A stretch of DNA of 64,000 nucleotides from assembly GCA_013036995.1 (NCBI GenBank), contig JAAOXG010000056.1, forward strand, positions 54,736 to 118,735. Direction: 5' to 3'. Position 1 is the stretch's first letter, and each line of letters starts with the position of its first letter. The DNA comes from Lacrimispora defluvii. Its GTDB lineage: Bacteria > Bacillota > Clostridia > Lachnospirales > Lachnospiraceae. Under the pieces are notes generated by a model. The model was not told where the DNA came from and searched no databases. It saw only the letters and a list, made by a program, of their open reading frames with translations. The position numbers and the translations under genes were made by a program. Below are positions 1-8,599 of this stretch, one piece after another.

Positions 1-1300
1 AACATCGAAACATTCCCCAGCTTGCGCATGCAGGTGAGAGCAGTACGTAATCTCCTTTGTTTGCATAGGAGGCACAGACTTTTACTGCTTCCTGCATATC
101 CTCCGCATACATCACATTGGTAAAGCCATGTTTTGCCGCACATTCCGCGATTTTCTCCCTGGTCTGGCCAAGAAGCACCATATGTTTCACTTTTCCGTCA
201 AAGGATTCAATCCACTCATCGTATTCGGAATTTTTATCATATCCGCCTGCTATTAAAATGGTGGGGCCTGGCATGGCTTTCACTGCCTGGATTGCCGCAT
301 CGGGATTGGTCCCCTTGGAATCATTGTAATACTTTACTCCTGCTTTCTCAGCAACAAACTCAATTCTGTGTTCCACTGCCTGAAACTCACAGACAGCCTT
401 TTTAATTACTTCCATCGGAACATTCAGTTCGGAGGCTATGGCAATGGCGGCCATCACATTCTCATGGTTATGGCGCCCCAGAAGATTTAATTCGTTAATG
501 TTTACAATTTCTTCACGATTTCCGCCGTGATTGCGTATAATGACATCTCCATCAATACAATAGCCCTCATCAAGAGAATTCCTGCTGCTGAAATAGATTG
601 CGCGGGGTTTCATGGACTCTCCGAACTCCCGTAACACAAGGTCATCATAGTTTAAAACACAGCAATCCTTCTCTGTCTGGTTTACGGTGATGCTTTCTTT
701 CACTTTTATGTAGCATTCCATGGTTTTATGACGGTTTAAATGATCCGGAGTTATGTTTAAAATCGCGCTGACATCCGGGTGGAAATCAGTAATGGTTTCT
801 AACTGAAAGCTGCTGACCTCTGCTACCGTAACGGAATCTTCCGTGGTTTTCAGTGCCTCCTGGGTATATGGAATTCCAATATTTCCCACCACATAGACAC
901 GCTCATAAAATGCTTTCATGATCTCGCCTGTCAGTGCCGTGGTAGTGGTCTTTCCGTTGGTTCCCGTAATAGCAGCCAGCTTCCCTTTTGCATGATGATA
1001 TGCCAGCTGTATCTCACTCCAGACAGGGATATTCTCTTCCTTTAAAACTGATACAAACGGTGCATCAAGTCCGATGCCCGGACTGATCACACAAATCGAA
1101 ATATCTTTTAAATCTTCTTTTTTCAGTTCTCCAAGAATCACGGAGATTTTATCTGTTTTACCAAACTGACTTAACAGCTCATCCTTTTTTAAAGCATCAT
1201 TGCTGTCATATAAAACAGCTTCATCACCGGTTTCTAAAATCATCCTGGAGGCGGCGATCCCACTTTTTCCACTTCCTGCAACTAAAATTTTCTGACTCAT
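1..1300 (-). CDS. murD: UDP-N-acetylmuramoylalanine--D-glutamate ligase (partial, C-terminus cut by window edge)
   Basis: This enzyme adds D-glutamate to UDP-MurNAc-L-Ala in the cytoplasmic stage of peptidoglycan synthesis. The frame opens at ATG 1300 (MSQKILVAGSGKSG) and stays open to the window edge, giving 433 codons against about 450 for the family. The Mur-ligase ATP-binding loop GTNGKTTT is readable near residue 115. The last residues seen, LLSPACASWGMF, match the conserved C-terminal MurD motif, so only a short tail is missing. It lies 12 bases after mraY, in the usual dcw order, and should be co-transcribed with it. The call is secure; only the stop codon is unseen. Confidence 0.95.
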   Translation of the reverse strand, partial: MSQKILVAGSGKSGIAASRMILETGDEAVLYDSNDALKKDELLSQFGKTDKISVILGELKKEDLKDISICVISPGIGLDAPFVSVLKEENIPVWSEIQLAYHHAKGKLAAITGTNGKTTTTALTGEIMKAFYERVYVVGNIGIPYTQEALKTTEDSVTVAEVSSFQLETITDFHPDVSAILNITPDHLNRHKTMECYIKVKESITVNQTEKDCCVLNYDDLVLREFGESMKPRAIYFSSRNSLDEGYCIDGDVIIRNHGGNREEIVNINELNLLGRHNHENVMAAIAIASELNVPMEVIKKAVCEFQAVEHRIEFVAEKAGVKYYNDSKGTNPDAAIQAVKAMPGPTILIAGGYDKNSEYDEWIESFDGKVKHMVLLGQTREKIAECAAKHGFTNVMYAEDMQEAVKVCASYANKGDYVLLSPACASWGMFRC

Positions 1301-1312
1301 ATGGTTTCTCTC

Positions 1313-2281
1313 CTATAATCCAAGATATGCCAGCAGGCAAAGAACTGCTGTAATTATGGCAAATACAGCAACCACCCTTGTTTCAGACCATCCGCAAAGC
1401 TCGAAATGATGGTGAATGGGAGCCATTTTGAAAAATCGTTTCCCGCCTGTTCTTTTAAAATATGTCACCTGAATAATGACTGATAATACCTCAAGCAGAT
1501 AGATAAATCCGATGATAGCAATAAAAATCGGCATCTGCATCATAAAAGCACTGGAGGCCACAAAGCCTCCCAACCCCAGCGAACCAGTATCCCCCATAAA
1601 TACCCGGGCAGGATAAACATTAAAAAGGAGAAATCCTAAAAGGCTTCCCACTACCGCTCCGGTAATGGGACTGATTCCTGTTCTTTCCCCTATTGCTACT
1701 ACAGTTAAAAATGTTGCTACCAGTATGGTAACGCTGGTACACAAACCGTCAAGACCATCTGTAAAATTAACACCATTGTCTGTTCCAATTACAATGAAAA
1801 AGACTGCCGGTACAAATAAGATACCAAAATTTAAATAGATGCCGTTCTTAAATCCGCCTGTGAAAGGAACCAGCATTTCAGTTCCCACATCTTTGGAATG
1901 AAGCAGATAAAAAGCAAAAATTCCTGTAATGAGAAGCTGCCCTGCCATCTTCTGTGCAGGGGTTAATCCTTCTGATCGTTTCATCACGATTTTAATGTAA
2001 TCATCAAGAAAGCCTACGATACCAAATCCCACCGTCACAAACAGCACCGGGATAATCTTCGGATAATCTTTTACGTAAAACAGGGACGTAATAATAATAC
2101 TGGTTAGAATAATCAGTCCGCCCATGGTGGGAGTTCCCTGTTTTTTCAAATGGCTTTCCGGCCCTTCCTTGCGGACCTCCTGACCAAATTTTAATTTGTG
2201 CAGAAACGGAATTACTATGGGACACAGCATTGCGCTGATGGCAAAAGCTATGATGATTGCCAAAATCGTTTCGTTAATCAT
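1313..2281 (-). CDS. mraY: Phospho-N-acetylmuramoyl-pentapeptide transferase
   Basis: MraY is an integral membrane enzyme that transfers phospho-MurNAc-pentapeptide to undecaprenyl phosphate, forming lipid I. The 322-aa product is strongly hydrophobic with about ten membrane segments. It carries family motifs including NFTDGLDGL in the middle and MGDTGSLGLGG in the second half, with MAPIHHHFE near the C-terminus. I chose ATG 2281 (MINETILAI) because GAGGTG lies just upstream; a TTG four codons earlier overlaps that site. It sits between the SpoVD-like PBP and murD. No murE or murF occurs here, although those genes often lie at this place in dcw clusters. Confidence 0.96.
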   Translation of the reverse strand: MINETILAIIIAFAISAMLCPIVIPFLHKLKFGQEVRKEGPESHLKKQGTPTMGGLIILTSIIITSLFYVKDYPKIIPVLFVTVGFGIVGFLDDYIKIVMKRSEGLTPAQKMAGQLLITGIFAFYLLHSKDVGTEMLVPFTGGFKNGIYLNFGILFVPAVFFIVIGTDNGVNFTDGLDGLCTSVTILVATFLTVVAIGERTGISPITGAVVGSLLGFLLFNVYPARVFMGDTGSLGLGGFVASSAFMMQMPIFIAIIGFIYLLEVLSVIIQVTYFKRTGGKRFFKMAPIHHHFELCGWSETRVVAVFAIITAVLCLLAYLGL

Positions 2282-2356
2282 GTCACACCTCAATCATTTA
2301 TGTATTTGTATGTCAAAAGTACACAGTTAGTAGTATACGTCTTTTTGCCTGAATAA

Positions 2357-4117
2357 TCAACCACTGATTCGAAACGTAGAAACAGTTTTTTCCTCTTCTG
2401 GCTCTATTCCCAGATAAGGAAAAATGTTCTTAAAAATATCAGCAATCACTGGTGCAGCAATGGTTCCGCCATAGTAAATGCCCTGTGGTTCATCAATGGT
2501 GATAAGGGCAATTACTTTTGGATTATCGGCGGGAGCGAATCCAATGAAGGATGAAATATACTTTTTTAAACTTCGCGGAAGTTTTTCAGAGGTTGCAGTT
2601 TTTCCTCCGATCCGGTATCCTTCAATCTTTGCTTTTTTCCCGCTTCCCTCGGAAACAACCTGCTCTAAAATATAACGCATGGTTTCACTGGTTTCTTTTG
2701 ATACAATCCCCTCCTTAACCGGGTAGGTAAACGTATGCACGGATTTTCCGTCTGAACTTACTGTACTCACGCCAAAATGAGGAGTAATGCGGTTTCCTCC
2801 ATTTACAAGAGAAGAAGCCGTTGTAATTAACTGCATGGGGGTGATCTGAAATGACTGTCCAAAGGATACGGTTGCCAGTTCTACCAGTCCCATATCTTCT
2901 TTTTTATGCATGATCGTGGAGGCCTCGCCTGGCAGATCAATTCCGGTTTTTCCTTTCAGGCCAAACTGTTCAAAATATTTGTAGTAATTATCCACTCCAA
3001 GCCTCTGCCCCACATCAATGAGTACAGGGTTGCAGGAATTCATCATGCCCTGAAGGAAGGTTTCTGATCCATGACCGCCCACTTTATGGCATCTGATTTT
3101 TCTGTCCTCTACCACCCGGAATCCAGGACAGGAAAACTGATCCGTAAGCTTTACAACTCCGGCCTCCAGTCCGGCTGCAGCTGTTACAATCTTAAATGTT
3201 GATCCCGGCTCGTAAGTATCGTTGATACAGGGATTTCTCCACATCTTATTTAGCAGATCCTGCTTTTCTTTTTCATTTGCCGGAACTTCTGTTGTAGTAT
3301 TTAGTGTAAACGGATCATTTAAATTAAATTCAGGTGCATTTACCATAGCCATAATCTCCCCGTTTTGAGGATTCATAATAATAATGGACACCCGCTTTGC
3401 ACCTTTTTTCTCCATTACCTGATAGGCCGCCTGCTCACAGTAGCGCTGAATATTTACATCCAGGCTGATGTGCAGATCCTGTCCTGCAATTGGTTCTATC
3501 CGGTCTTCTGCCGCATTTTCAATTTCAATTCCTGCTGCGTCTGACATGGTTAAAATCTTACCGTTCAGTCCTTTTAAGTACTGCTCGTACTTCACCTCCA
3601 GGCCAATGATTCCCTGGTTGTCTCCTCCTGTAAATCCAAGTACGGTAGATGCAAGGGTATCGTAAGGGTAATACCGTTTGTAATCTTCATCTACCTTGAC
3701 TCCTGCCAGATGATAGGATCGGATCTGGTCTCCCATAGCCTTGTCTACATTCGTTTTAATAATTTCCCTGGAACTGTACTTTTCCACTTTCTTGCGGATC
3801 TCTGCTTCATTCAGCCCTAACTCCTTAGACAGAACCGCAACCACCTCATCCGGTTTTTTCACCTGATTGTGGATGACCGATATGGTGCAGACGGTGCGGT
3901 TTGTAGCAATGACAGTCCCACTGGCGTCAATAATATTGCCTCTTGCAGCTTTAATGGTCCTCTCTCTCTCGTGAAGATCGGAGGCCATGGCGCTGTAGTG
4001 CTCAGAGCGAAAGATCATTAGAAAAATAAGCCGTCCCATTAATCCTGTCATGGCAAGAAACAACAGGAAAAACAGGAGGGCTATTTTCTCTCTGTGATGT
4101 GTTTTATTCGAATTCAT
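2357..4117 (-). CDS. Class B penicillin-binding protein, SpoVD/FtsI type, without PASTA domain
   Basis: This is a membrane-anchored transpeptidase that cross-links peptidoglycan. The 586-aa product has one N-terminal membrane helix (IALLFFLLFLAMTGLMG), a PBP dimerisation domain, and a transpeptidase domain with the three active-site motifs: STFK near residue 306, SCN near 359 and KTA near 505. The third motif is KTAT rather than the commoner KTGT. There is no PASTA domain, which SpoVD of Bacillus carries at its C-terminus. I prefer ATG 4117 (MNSNKTHHR) because GGAG lies six bases upstream; the upstream in-frame ATG at 4138 has no ribosome-binding site. It follows a second class B PBP, so one probably serves vegetative septation and the other perhaps the spore cortex; the sequence does not say which. 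Confidence 0.88.
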   Translation of the reverse strand: MNSNKTHHREKIALLFFLLFLAMTGLMGRLIFLMIFRSEHYSAMASDLHERERTIKAARGNIIDASGTVIATNRTVCTISVIHNQVKKPDEVVAVLSKELGLNEAEIRKKVEKYSSREIIKTNVDKAMGDQIRSYHLAGVKVDEDYKRYYPYDTLASTVLGFTGGDNQGIIGLEVKYEQYLKGLNGKILTMSDAAGIEIENAAEDRIEPIAGQDLHISLDVNIQRYCEQAAYQVMEKKGAKRVSIIIMNPQNGEIMAMVNAPEFNLNDPFTLNTTTEVPANEKEKQDLLNKMWRNPCINDTYEPGSTFKIVTAAAGLEAGVVKLTDQFSCPGFRVVEDRKIRCHKVGGHGSETFLQGMMNSCNPVLIDVGQRLGVDNYYKYFEQFGLKGKTGIDLPGEASTIMHKKEDMGLVELATVSFGQSFQITPMQLITTASSLVNGGNRITPHFGVSTVSSDGKSVHTFTYPVKEGIVSKETSETMRYILEQVVSEGSGKKAKIEGYRIGGKTATSEKLPRSLKKYISSFIGFAPADNPKVIALITIDEPQGIYYGGTIAAPVIADIFKNIFPYLGIEPEEEKTVSTFRISG

Positions 4118-4190
4118 AAGCTGCTCCATCGTCATCATTGTTACAGTATATGAAATTCGGCTTTTTTTATGAGTCAGTTTGCCTTAAAGT

Positions 4191-6446
4191 TTATTCTGAA
4201 GCCCGGGTTTCGTCACCTGTTGTGGTATCCTGAGAGCCTCCACCGTTATCTCCCGGAAGGGCTGCCGGTAAATCCGTGCCCTCACCTTCCTGCCGGTTTA
4301 CGTATTCTTCACTGGGATTTAGTAATTCATCCGGAACCTTTTCTCCATTTTCCATGGTTGGTGCTTCTTTGGAAGGCTGTTGTTCCGTAGTCTCAGCTCC
4401 AGTTTCACCACTTTCAGAAGATGGCTGTGTCTCAGTGGTAATGCCCTCCTGCTGGGGAAGGGTAGCTGCATCTTCGGAAGAAAGTGACCCTTGTGTATCT
4501 GTATCTGGGAATACATTTAAATAAGGAAGAATCTCCGTCATTATTTTCTGAAAAATCTGGCTGGCATATGTGCTGTGAGGCTGATCCTCAACATGAGGTT
4601 CATCAACAACCACATAAACCAGTACCTGTGGATTATCGGATGGTGCATATCCGCAGAAGGATACTACATAGTTTGTTTTATCCCTTGGAATCTTCTCTGC
4701 TGTACCAGTCTTTCCGGCAACCTTATATCCGGCAATTCTGGCAGCACCGCCTGTTCCGCCCTCAGCATTTACAGTCTTAAATAATGCCTCATTGATATAC
4801 TTGGTGGTAGACTCAGAAACAGTCTCACGCACCAGTACGGGATCGACTTTTTTCATAACGGATCCCTGTTCATTCAGGATCTGTTTTACCACATGGGGTT
4901 CGTAATAGGATCCCCCGTTTATAACGGAACAGTAAGCTGCTGCCATCTGAATCATGGTACAGTTAAAGTTCTGTCCGAAGGAGTTGGTTGCAAGATCCGT
5001 AGGACCTGCGGTATCTGCTGTATACATTACGGTTTTATTATCCGCTTCTCCTGGCAGATCGATACCGGTCTTTGAACCGAATCCAAAGATCTGCTGGTAT
5101 TTATAGAATTTCTCTTTTCCCATCTGCTGGGCAATCCGCATCATAACTACGTTGCAGGACTTCATAAGACCTTCTTCTACAGTAATGAGTCCGTGTCCGT
5201 ATTTGCTGACACAGTTGATCTTATGTCCGCCTACTTCCAGAAACTTATTGCATTCATAGGTTTCTTTTCCTGTTATGGCGCCTTCCTCTAATGCTGCAGA
5301 GACCGTAAATATTTTTTCTGTAGATCCTGGCTCGTAGCCGTCACTAATGCAGAAATTCCGCCAGGTCTGATTCCACGCTACCTGAGTGCCAAGAGAAATG
5401 ATCTGTTCATCGGAATAGTGCTGGGATACTGTCTCCGGTGTGAGAGGCTGGGCATCCTTATTCTTCCTTTTATAATCATCCATGGCTTCTTTTATTCCCA
5501 GCTGCCTGAGTACATCTGCCGTAAACTCAGGGCGCAGCTCACGGGGGTTATTTAAATCAAAGGTCTTGTCATCTGCCATGGCAAGAACTTCCCCGTTATT
5601 GGGATCCATTACAACCACACCTACCCGCTTGCTTCCGGTCTGTGCTTCCCACTCAGCTATGTATTTTTCCACTATCTTTTGTACATTGACATCTACGGTG
5701 GATACAACCGTATTACCGTTTGAAGCAGGTTTTATTACCCTCTCTAAATTGGAATCATCATTTAAATAGCCGTATTCTCTTCCGTTGACTCCCATGAGAG
5801 TGGTATTGTAAAACTGTTCAATTCCTCCGGTTCCATCCATACCGTCCCCGTTGGCGAAACCGACCAGCTTGCTTGCAAGGGAATTATAAGGGTACACACG
5901 CTTATACTCATCTTCAAACCAGATTCCCTTTATGGCTTTTCTGGTTTTTTTCAATTCCTCTGCTTTTTCCTTTTTGTACTTTTCATATTTATCCTTGTCA
6001 TCATAAGTCAGCTGTTTCGCATAGCGGATATACTGCTTGTCCTTTTTCTCCTGAATGAGATTGGTTATTTCAGTCTTGTCATATCCAAAGCATTCCGTCA
6101 ATGCATTGATGGTTGGCTCCAGAAAGGCCTCCGGATCACTCATGATCTGCTTTGGGTCAAGGATTAAATTATATACCTTCTCACTGGTGGCCAGATAGGT
6201 GCCGTTTCGATCCAGTACGTCCCCCCTCTTAAAAGGAATTACTCTGCTGTCATACTCCTGCTGGGACAGTACAATCTGGTTATAATCTTCTTTTTTCTTC
6301 GTCATCATATTATAAAGAACCATGACCAATGCAAACAAAGCCAGCGTTATCACCAAAACCGTAATCGCCAGCTTTTCCTGCATATAACGAGGAAATACTT
6401 TATTTCTTTTGCTCCTGTTTTTATTATTGTTTCGGAATGTCCTCAT
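4191..6446 (-). CDS. Class B penicillin-binding protein, PBP2B/FtsI type, with long acidic C-terminal tail
   Basis: This is a septal-type transpeptidase of 751 aa. After a basic N-terminus (residues 1-25, rich in Arg, Lys and Asn) comes one membrane helix, then the dimerisation domain and the transpeptidase domain. The active-site motifs are STEK near residue 374, SCN near 430 and KTGT near 580; the Glu inside the SxxK motif is unusual. From about residue 660 the protein ends in a low-complexity tail rich in Glu, Thr, Ser, Pro and Gly, probably a disordered extracellular extension. It overlaps the end of the FtsL-like gene by 23 bases and is therefore probably translationally coupled to it. 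Position after ftsL fits the main division PBP (ftsI/pbpB). Confidence 0.9.
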   Translation of the reverse strand: MRTFRNNNKNRSKRNKVFPRYMQEKLAITVLVITLALFALVMVLYNMMTKKKEDYNQIVLSQQEYDSRVIPFKRGDVLDRNGTYLATSEKVYNLILDPKQIMSDPEAFLEPTINALTECFGYDKTEITNLIQEKKDKQYIRYAKQLTYDDKDKYEKYKKEKAEELKKTRKAIKGIWFEDEYKRVYPYNSLASKLVGFANGDGMDGTGGIEQFYNTTLMGVNGREYGYLNDDSNLERVIKPASNGNTVVSTVDVNVQKIVEKYIAEWEAQTGSKRVGVVVMDPNNGEVLAMADDKTFDLNNPRELRPEFTADVLRQLGIKEAMDDYKRKNKDAQPLTPETVSQHYSDEQIISLGTQVAWNQTWRNFCISDGYEPGSTEKIFTVSAALEEGAITGKETYECNKFLEVGGHKINCVSKYGHGLITVEEGLMKSCNVVMMRIAQQMGKEKFYKYQQIFGFGSKTGIDLPGEADNKTVMYTADTAGPTDLATNSFGQNFNCTMIQMAAAYCSVINGGSYYEPHVVKQILNEQGSVMKKVDPVLVRETVSESTTKYINEALFKTVNAEGGTGGAARIAGYKVAGKTGTAEKIPRDKTNYVVSFCGYAPSDNPQVLVYVVVDEPHVEDQPHSTYASQIFQKIMTEILPYLNVFPDTDTQGSLSSEDAATLPQQEGITTETQPSSESGETGAETTEQQPSKEAPTMENGEKVPDELLNPSEEYVNRQEGEGTDLPAALPGDNGGGSQDTTTGDETRASE

Positions 6447-6903
6447 TCTGCCTTACATACTCACTTTCCGTTTTATCATAGTGAAGGATCTGATCTTTGT
6501 TGGCATAGACCATACCCAGTTCCTCAGTGGCAACTTTATACACATGATCAAGATCAACGGAAGTGTTAATGCTCATTTCCAATGCATCGTTTTCGGTTTT
6601 CAGTTTCTCCAGCTGTACTTCCCTGGTTTCAATTTCATGAATGCTGGTTGTAATTGAGGACTGTAAATGCAAATAATTCACACACAAACAAAGGGTAATG
6701 ACTGCAGCAATCGTCAGCATAATTACATAAGGTAAATCCATCTGTAATGCTTTCTCGCGGTTCCGTCTTACATGATGGGGCACGGGACGGCGAATTTCAT
6801 CCGGTGTAGAAACCGGTCTGCTGACCGGCATGGTTTTACGAACCGTATTCCCCTGCACATAGGCAGAGTTCCGATAGGAATGCACATTTCTTCTTGCAGC
6901 CAC
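6424..6903 (-). CDS. ftsL: FtsL/DivIC-like cell division protein
   Basis: The 159-aa product has a basic, proline-containing cytoplasmic N-terminus (about 55 residues), a single membrane helix (YVIMLTIAAVITLCLCV) and an extracytoplasmic segment predicted to be coiled coil (heptad-like REVQLEKLKTENDALE), the plan of FtsL and DivIC septum proteins. Sequence conservation in this family is weak, so the name rests on topology and on position between rsmH and the septal PBP. The start is GTG 6903 behind GGGAGG. Its C-terminal residues overlap the PBP start. In the family it acts as a scaffold for the FtsB/FtsL/FtsQ complex and recruits FtsI/FtsW. Confidence 0.82.
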   Translation of the reverse strand: MAARRNVHSYRNSAYVQGNTVRKTMPVSRPVSTPDEIRRPVPHHVRRNREKALQMDLPYVIMLTIAAVITLCLCVNYLHLQSSITTSIHEIETREVQLEKLKTENDALEMSINTSVDLDHVYKVATEELGMVYANKDQILHYDKTESEYVRQNEDIPKQ

Positions 6904-6920
6904 TCTTTTTTCCTCCCTTT

Positions 6921-7859
6921 TTAGATTCGTTCAAACACACGAAGCTTTGAACTCTTTGAGCGTTTGTTCTCTGATAATTCTTCTTCTGATGGTAAAATAG
7001 GCTTTCTTGTGATGACTTTGCCCATACTTTTTCTTCCGCATACGCAGACTGGAAAGTTAGATGGACAGATACATGGATCTTCATTATCCTTGAATCTGGT
7101 CTTTACAATTCGGTCTTCCAGTGAGTGGAAGGTAATAATGGAAAGCCTTCCTCCAGGATTTAAAAGCCCGATCATGGTATCAAGAGAGTTTTTCAACACA
7201 TCCAGCTCATGATTGAGTTCAATTCTGATTGCCTGAAAGGTTCGCTTGGAAGGGTGGCCCCCTACCGCTCTTATCTTTGCAGGAATTGCGTTTTTAATGA
7301 TCTCTGACAATTCTCCCGTAGTTTCAACAGGCTTTACTGCCCTGGCTCTAACGATGTGTTTTGCTATATTCTTCGCAAATTTATCTTCTCCGTAATCCCG
7401 TATAATCCGATACAAGTCAAATTCGCTGTACTGGTTAATAATATCGGCGGCTGTCTGTGGATTTCTCTGATCCATTCTCATATCAAGAGGAGCATCCTCT
7501 TCCCGGTAGGTAAATCCTCTCTCCGGCATGTCCAGCTGATAGGAGGAAACTCCAAGATCCAGATAAATTCCATCCACTTTATCAATTCCAAGTTCCGTTA
7601 ATACCCCATGTATATTTTCGTAATTGCTTCTGACCACGGTTACCTTATCTTTATATTCTTTCAGCCGCTCAGTTGCCGCAGCAATGGCATCCGCATCCTG
7701 ATCAATTCCGATTAATCTTCCGTGTTCCCCCAGGCGTCTGCATACTTCTAAAGCATGTCCTCCGCCTCCTAAGGTTCCATCAACATAAATTCCATCTGGT
7801 TTTATATTCAGGCTGTCGATGGTTTCATAAAGCAGCACCGATTTGTGTTCAAACATCAT
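6921..7859 (-). CDS. rsmH: 16S rRNA (cytosine-1402-N4)-methyltransferase
   Basis: RsmH (MraW) uses S-adenosylmethionine to methylate N4 of C1402 in the 16S rRNA P-site. The 312-aa product begins with EHKSVLL and the SAM-binding [11 protein letters not shown] motif, followed by [11 protein letters not shown], and contains the conserved [15 protein letters not shown]-like and [12 protein letters not shown] segments. Length is normal. Start ATG 7859 overlaps the mraZ stop in an ATGA arrangement, with a second in-frame ATG at 7856. It is the second gene of the dcw operon. Confidence 0.97.
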   Translation of the reverse strand: MMFEHKSVLLYETIDSLNIKPDGIYVDGTLGGGGHALEVCRRLGEHGRLIGIDQDADAIAAATERLKEYKDKVTVVRSNYENIHGVLTELGIDKVDGIYLDLGVSSYQLDMPERGFTYREEDAPLDMRMDQRNPQTAADIINQYSEFDLYRIIRDYGEDKFAKNIAKHIVRARAVKPVETTGELSEIIKNAIPAKIRAVGGHPSKRTFQAIRIELNHELDVLKNSLDTMIGLLNPGGRLSIITFHSLEDRIVKTRFKDNEDPCICPSNFPVCVCGRKSMGKVITRKPILPSEEELSENKRSKSSKLRVFERI

Positions 7860-8281
7860 ATACCTAGTCCTTCCATAGCTTCCGCGATTTCTTCCATATC
7901 ATCATAGGTATTGGCTGCCGTCCATGCATCCTTGCTCCAGATCTCAATCCTGCTTCCAACTCCTACTAATACTGCGTCTTTATCGATTCCGGCGTGTTCT
8001 CTTAATACCGCCGGAAGCAGAATTCTTCCCTGCTTGTCCACTTCGCAGGAACTGGCTCCTGCCAGAAAAAATCTGGAAAACTTTCTGGCATTGGTGTTAG
8101 TCAGCGGCAGGCTTTTTAATTTTTCTTCCAGGGCTCTCCACTCATCATTGTCATACACAAATAAACAGCCGTCCAAGCCCTTCGTCACGACGAATTCTTC
8201 TCCTAGCTGCTCTCTGAATTTGGATGGGACAATAAGACGTCCCTTCGCATCGACCGTATGATTGTATTCGCCCATGAACAT
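7856..8281 (-). CDS. mraZ: Transcriptional regulator MraZ
   Basis: MraZ is the dcw operon's own DNA-binding regulator, related to AbrB-type swapped-hairpin proteins and forming ring oligomers. The 141-aa product begins [15 protein letters not shown] and contains two repeats of the DxxGR motif (DAKGR and DKQGR), as expected for its duplicated fold. I placed the start at ATG 8281 behind AGGTGA; a longer in-frame reading to 8428 would cover the promoter and operator repeats and is not credible. The first gene of the operon, it lies directly downstream of five 10-bp boxes that match its own binding site. Confidence 0.97.
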   Translation of the reverse strand: MFMGEYNHTVDAKGRLIVPSKFREQLGEEFVVTKGLDGCLFVYDNDEWRALEEKLKSLPLTNTNARKFSRFFLAGASSCEVDKQGRILLPAVLREHAGIDKDAVLVGVGSRIEIWSKDAWTAANTYDDMEEIAEAMEGLGI

Positions 8282-8320
8282 ACTAATCACCTGCTTGTAC
8301 TGGCAGACCGGGGAAATCAA

Positions 8321-8370
8321 ACCACTTTCCCGCCATTTTCTACCACTTCGTACCACTTTCCTCCACTTGT
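8321..8370 (-). promoter_or_regulatory. MraZ operator: five tandem 10-bp boxes
   Basis: On the minus strand five consecutive 10-mers share an AAGTGG core: AAGTGGAGGA-type, twice AAGTGGT-type, one degenerate AAATGGCGGG unit and a last AAAGTGGT unit. The register is exactly 10 bp from 8321 to 8370, so all boxes lie on one face of the helix. MraZ is known to bind short-spaced GTGG-containing repeats upstream of its own gene. The array begins at the expected transcription start, which suits autorepression. Confidence 0.88.
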
Positions 8371-8376
8371 ACTCTA

Positions 8377-8405
8377 ATTCTAGTACATTTGATTCAAAAA
8401 CGCAA
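8377..8405 (-). promoter_or_regulatory. Promoter of the dcw operon
   Basis: The minus strand reads TTGCGT (8405-8400), a 17-base spacer and TAGAAT (8382-8377). This sigma-A-type promoter places the transcript start near 8370, at the first MraZ box. The 8282-8599 stretch without a gene holds this promoter, the MraZ boxes and the hairpin at 8489-8547. Confidence 0.7.
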
Positions 8406-8488
8406 GAATAATTTAGAATTAATTTCAATTTAATTTGGCTTATTTACTAGGGTTTGCGGACTTTTTCCATAATATTCCATAAAACGAC

Positions 8489-8547
8489 AAAAATGGTAAT
8501 CAAACCATGTACTGCTGTTTTGCAGTATATGGGTGATTACCATTTTT
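8489..8547 (-). terminator. Large hairpin ending the mannosidase operon
   Basis: AAAAATGGTAATCA pairs perfectly with TGATTACCATTTTT across 59 bases, and the inner parts (ACCATGTACTGC and GCAGTATATGG) extend the stem almost to a short loop. It lies between the last gene of the sugar operon and the dcw promoter, so it most likely stops leftward transcription. T-rich sequence follows on the minus strand. A weaker outer pairing (AAAACGACA at 8481 with TGTCGTTTT at 8566) also exists. Confidence 0.65.
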
Positions 8548-8599
8548 AATTACAAACTGATTTTATGTCGTTTTTGCTACGCTTTACCGTAACCTTTAA

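Noticed and set aside
2294..2356. Remnant of murE or murF between mraY and the SpoVD-like PBP
   Set aside because: The gap is only about 60 bases and has no coding similarity to a Mur ligase.
4169..5769. Rightward reading frames opposite the PBP gene
   Set aside because: They lie opposite a clear coding gene and encode no recognisable domain.
8282..8428. N-terminal extension of MraZ by 49 residues
   Set aside because: The extra codons cover the promoter and MraZ boxes, and ATG 8281 with its ribosome-binding site gives the standard family start.
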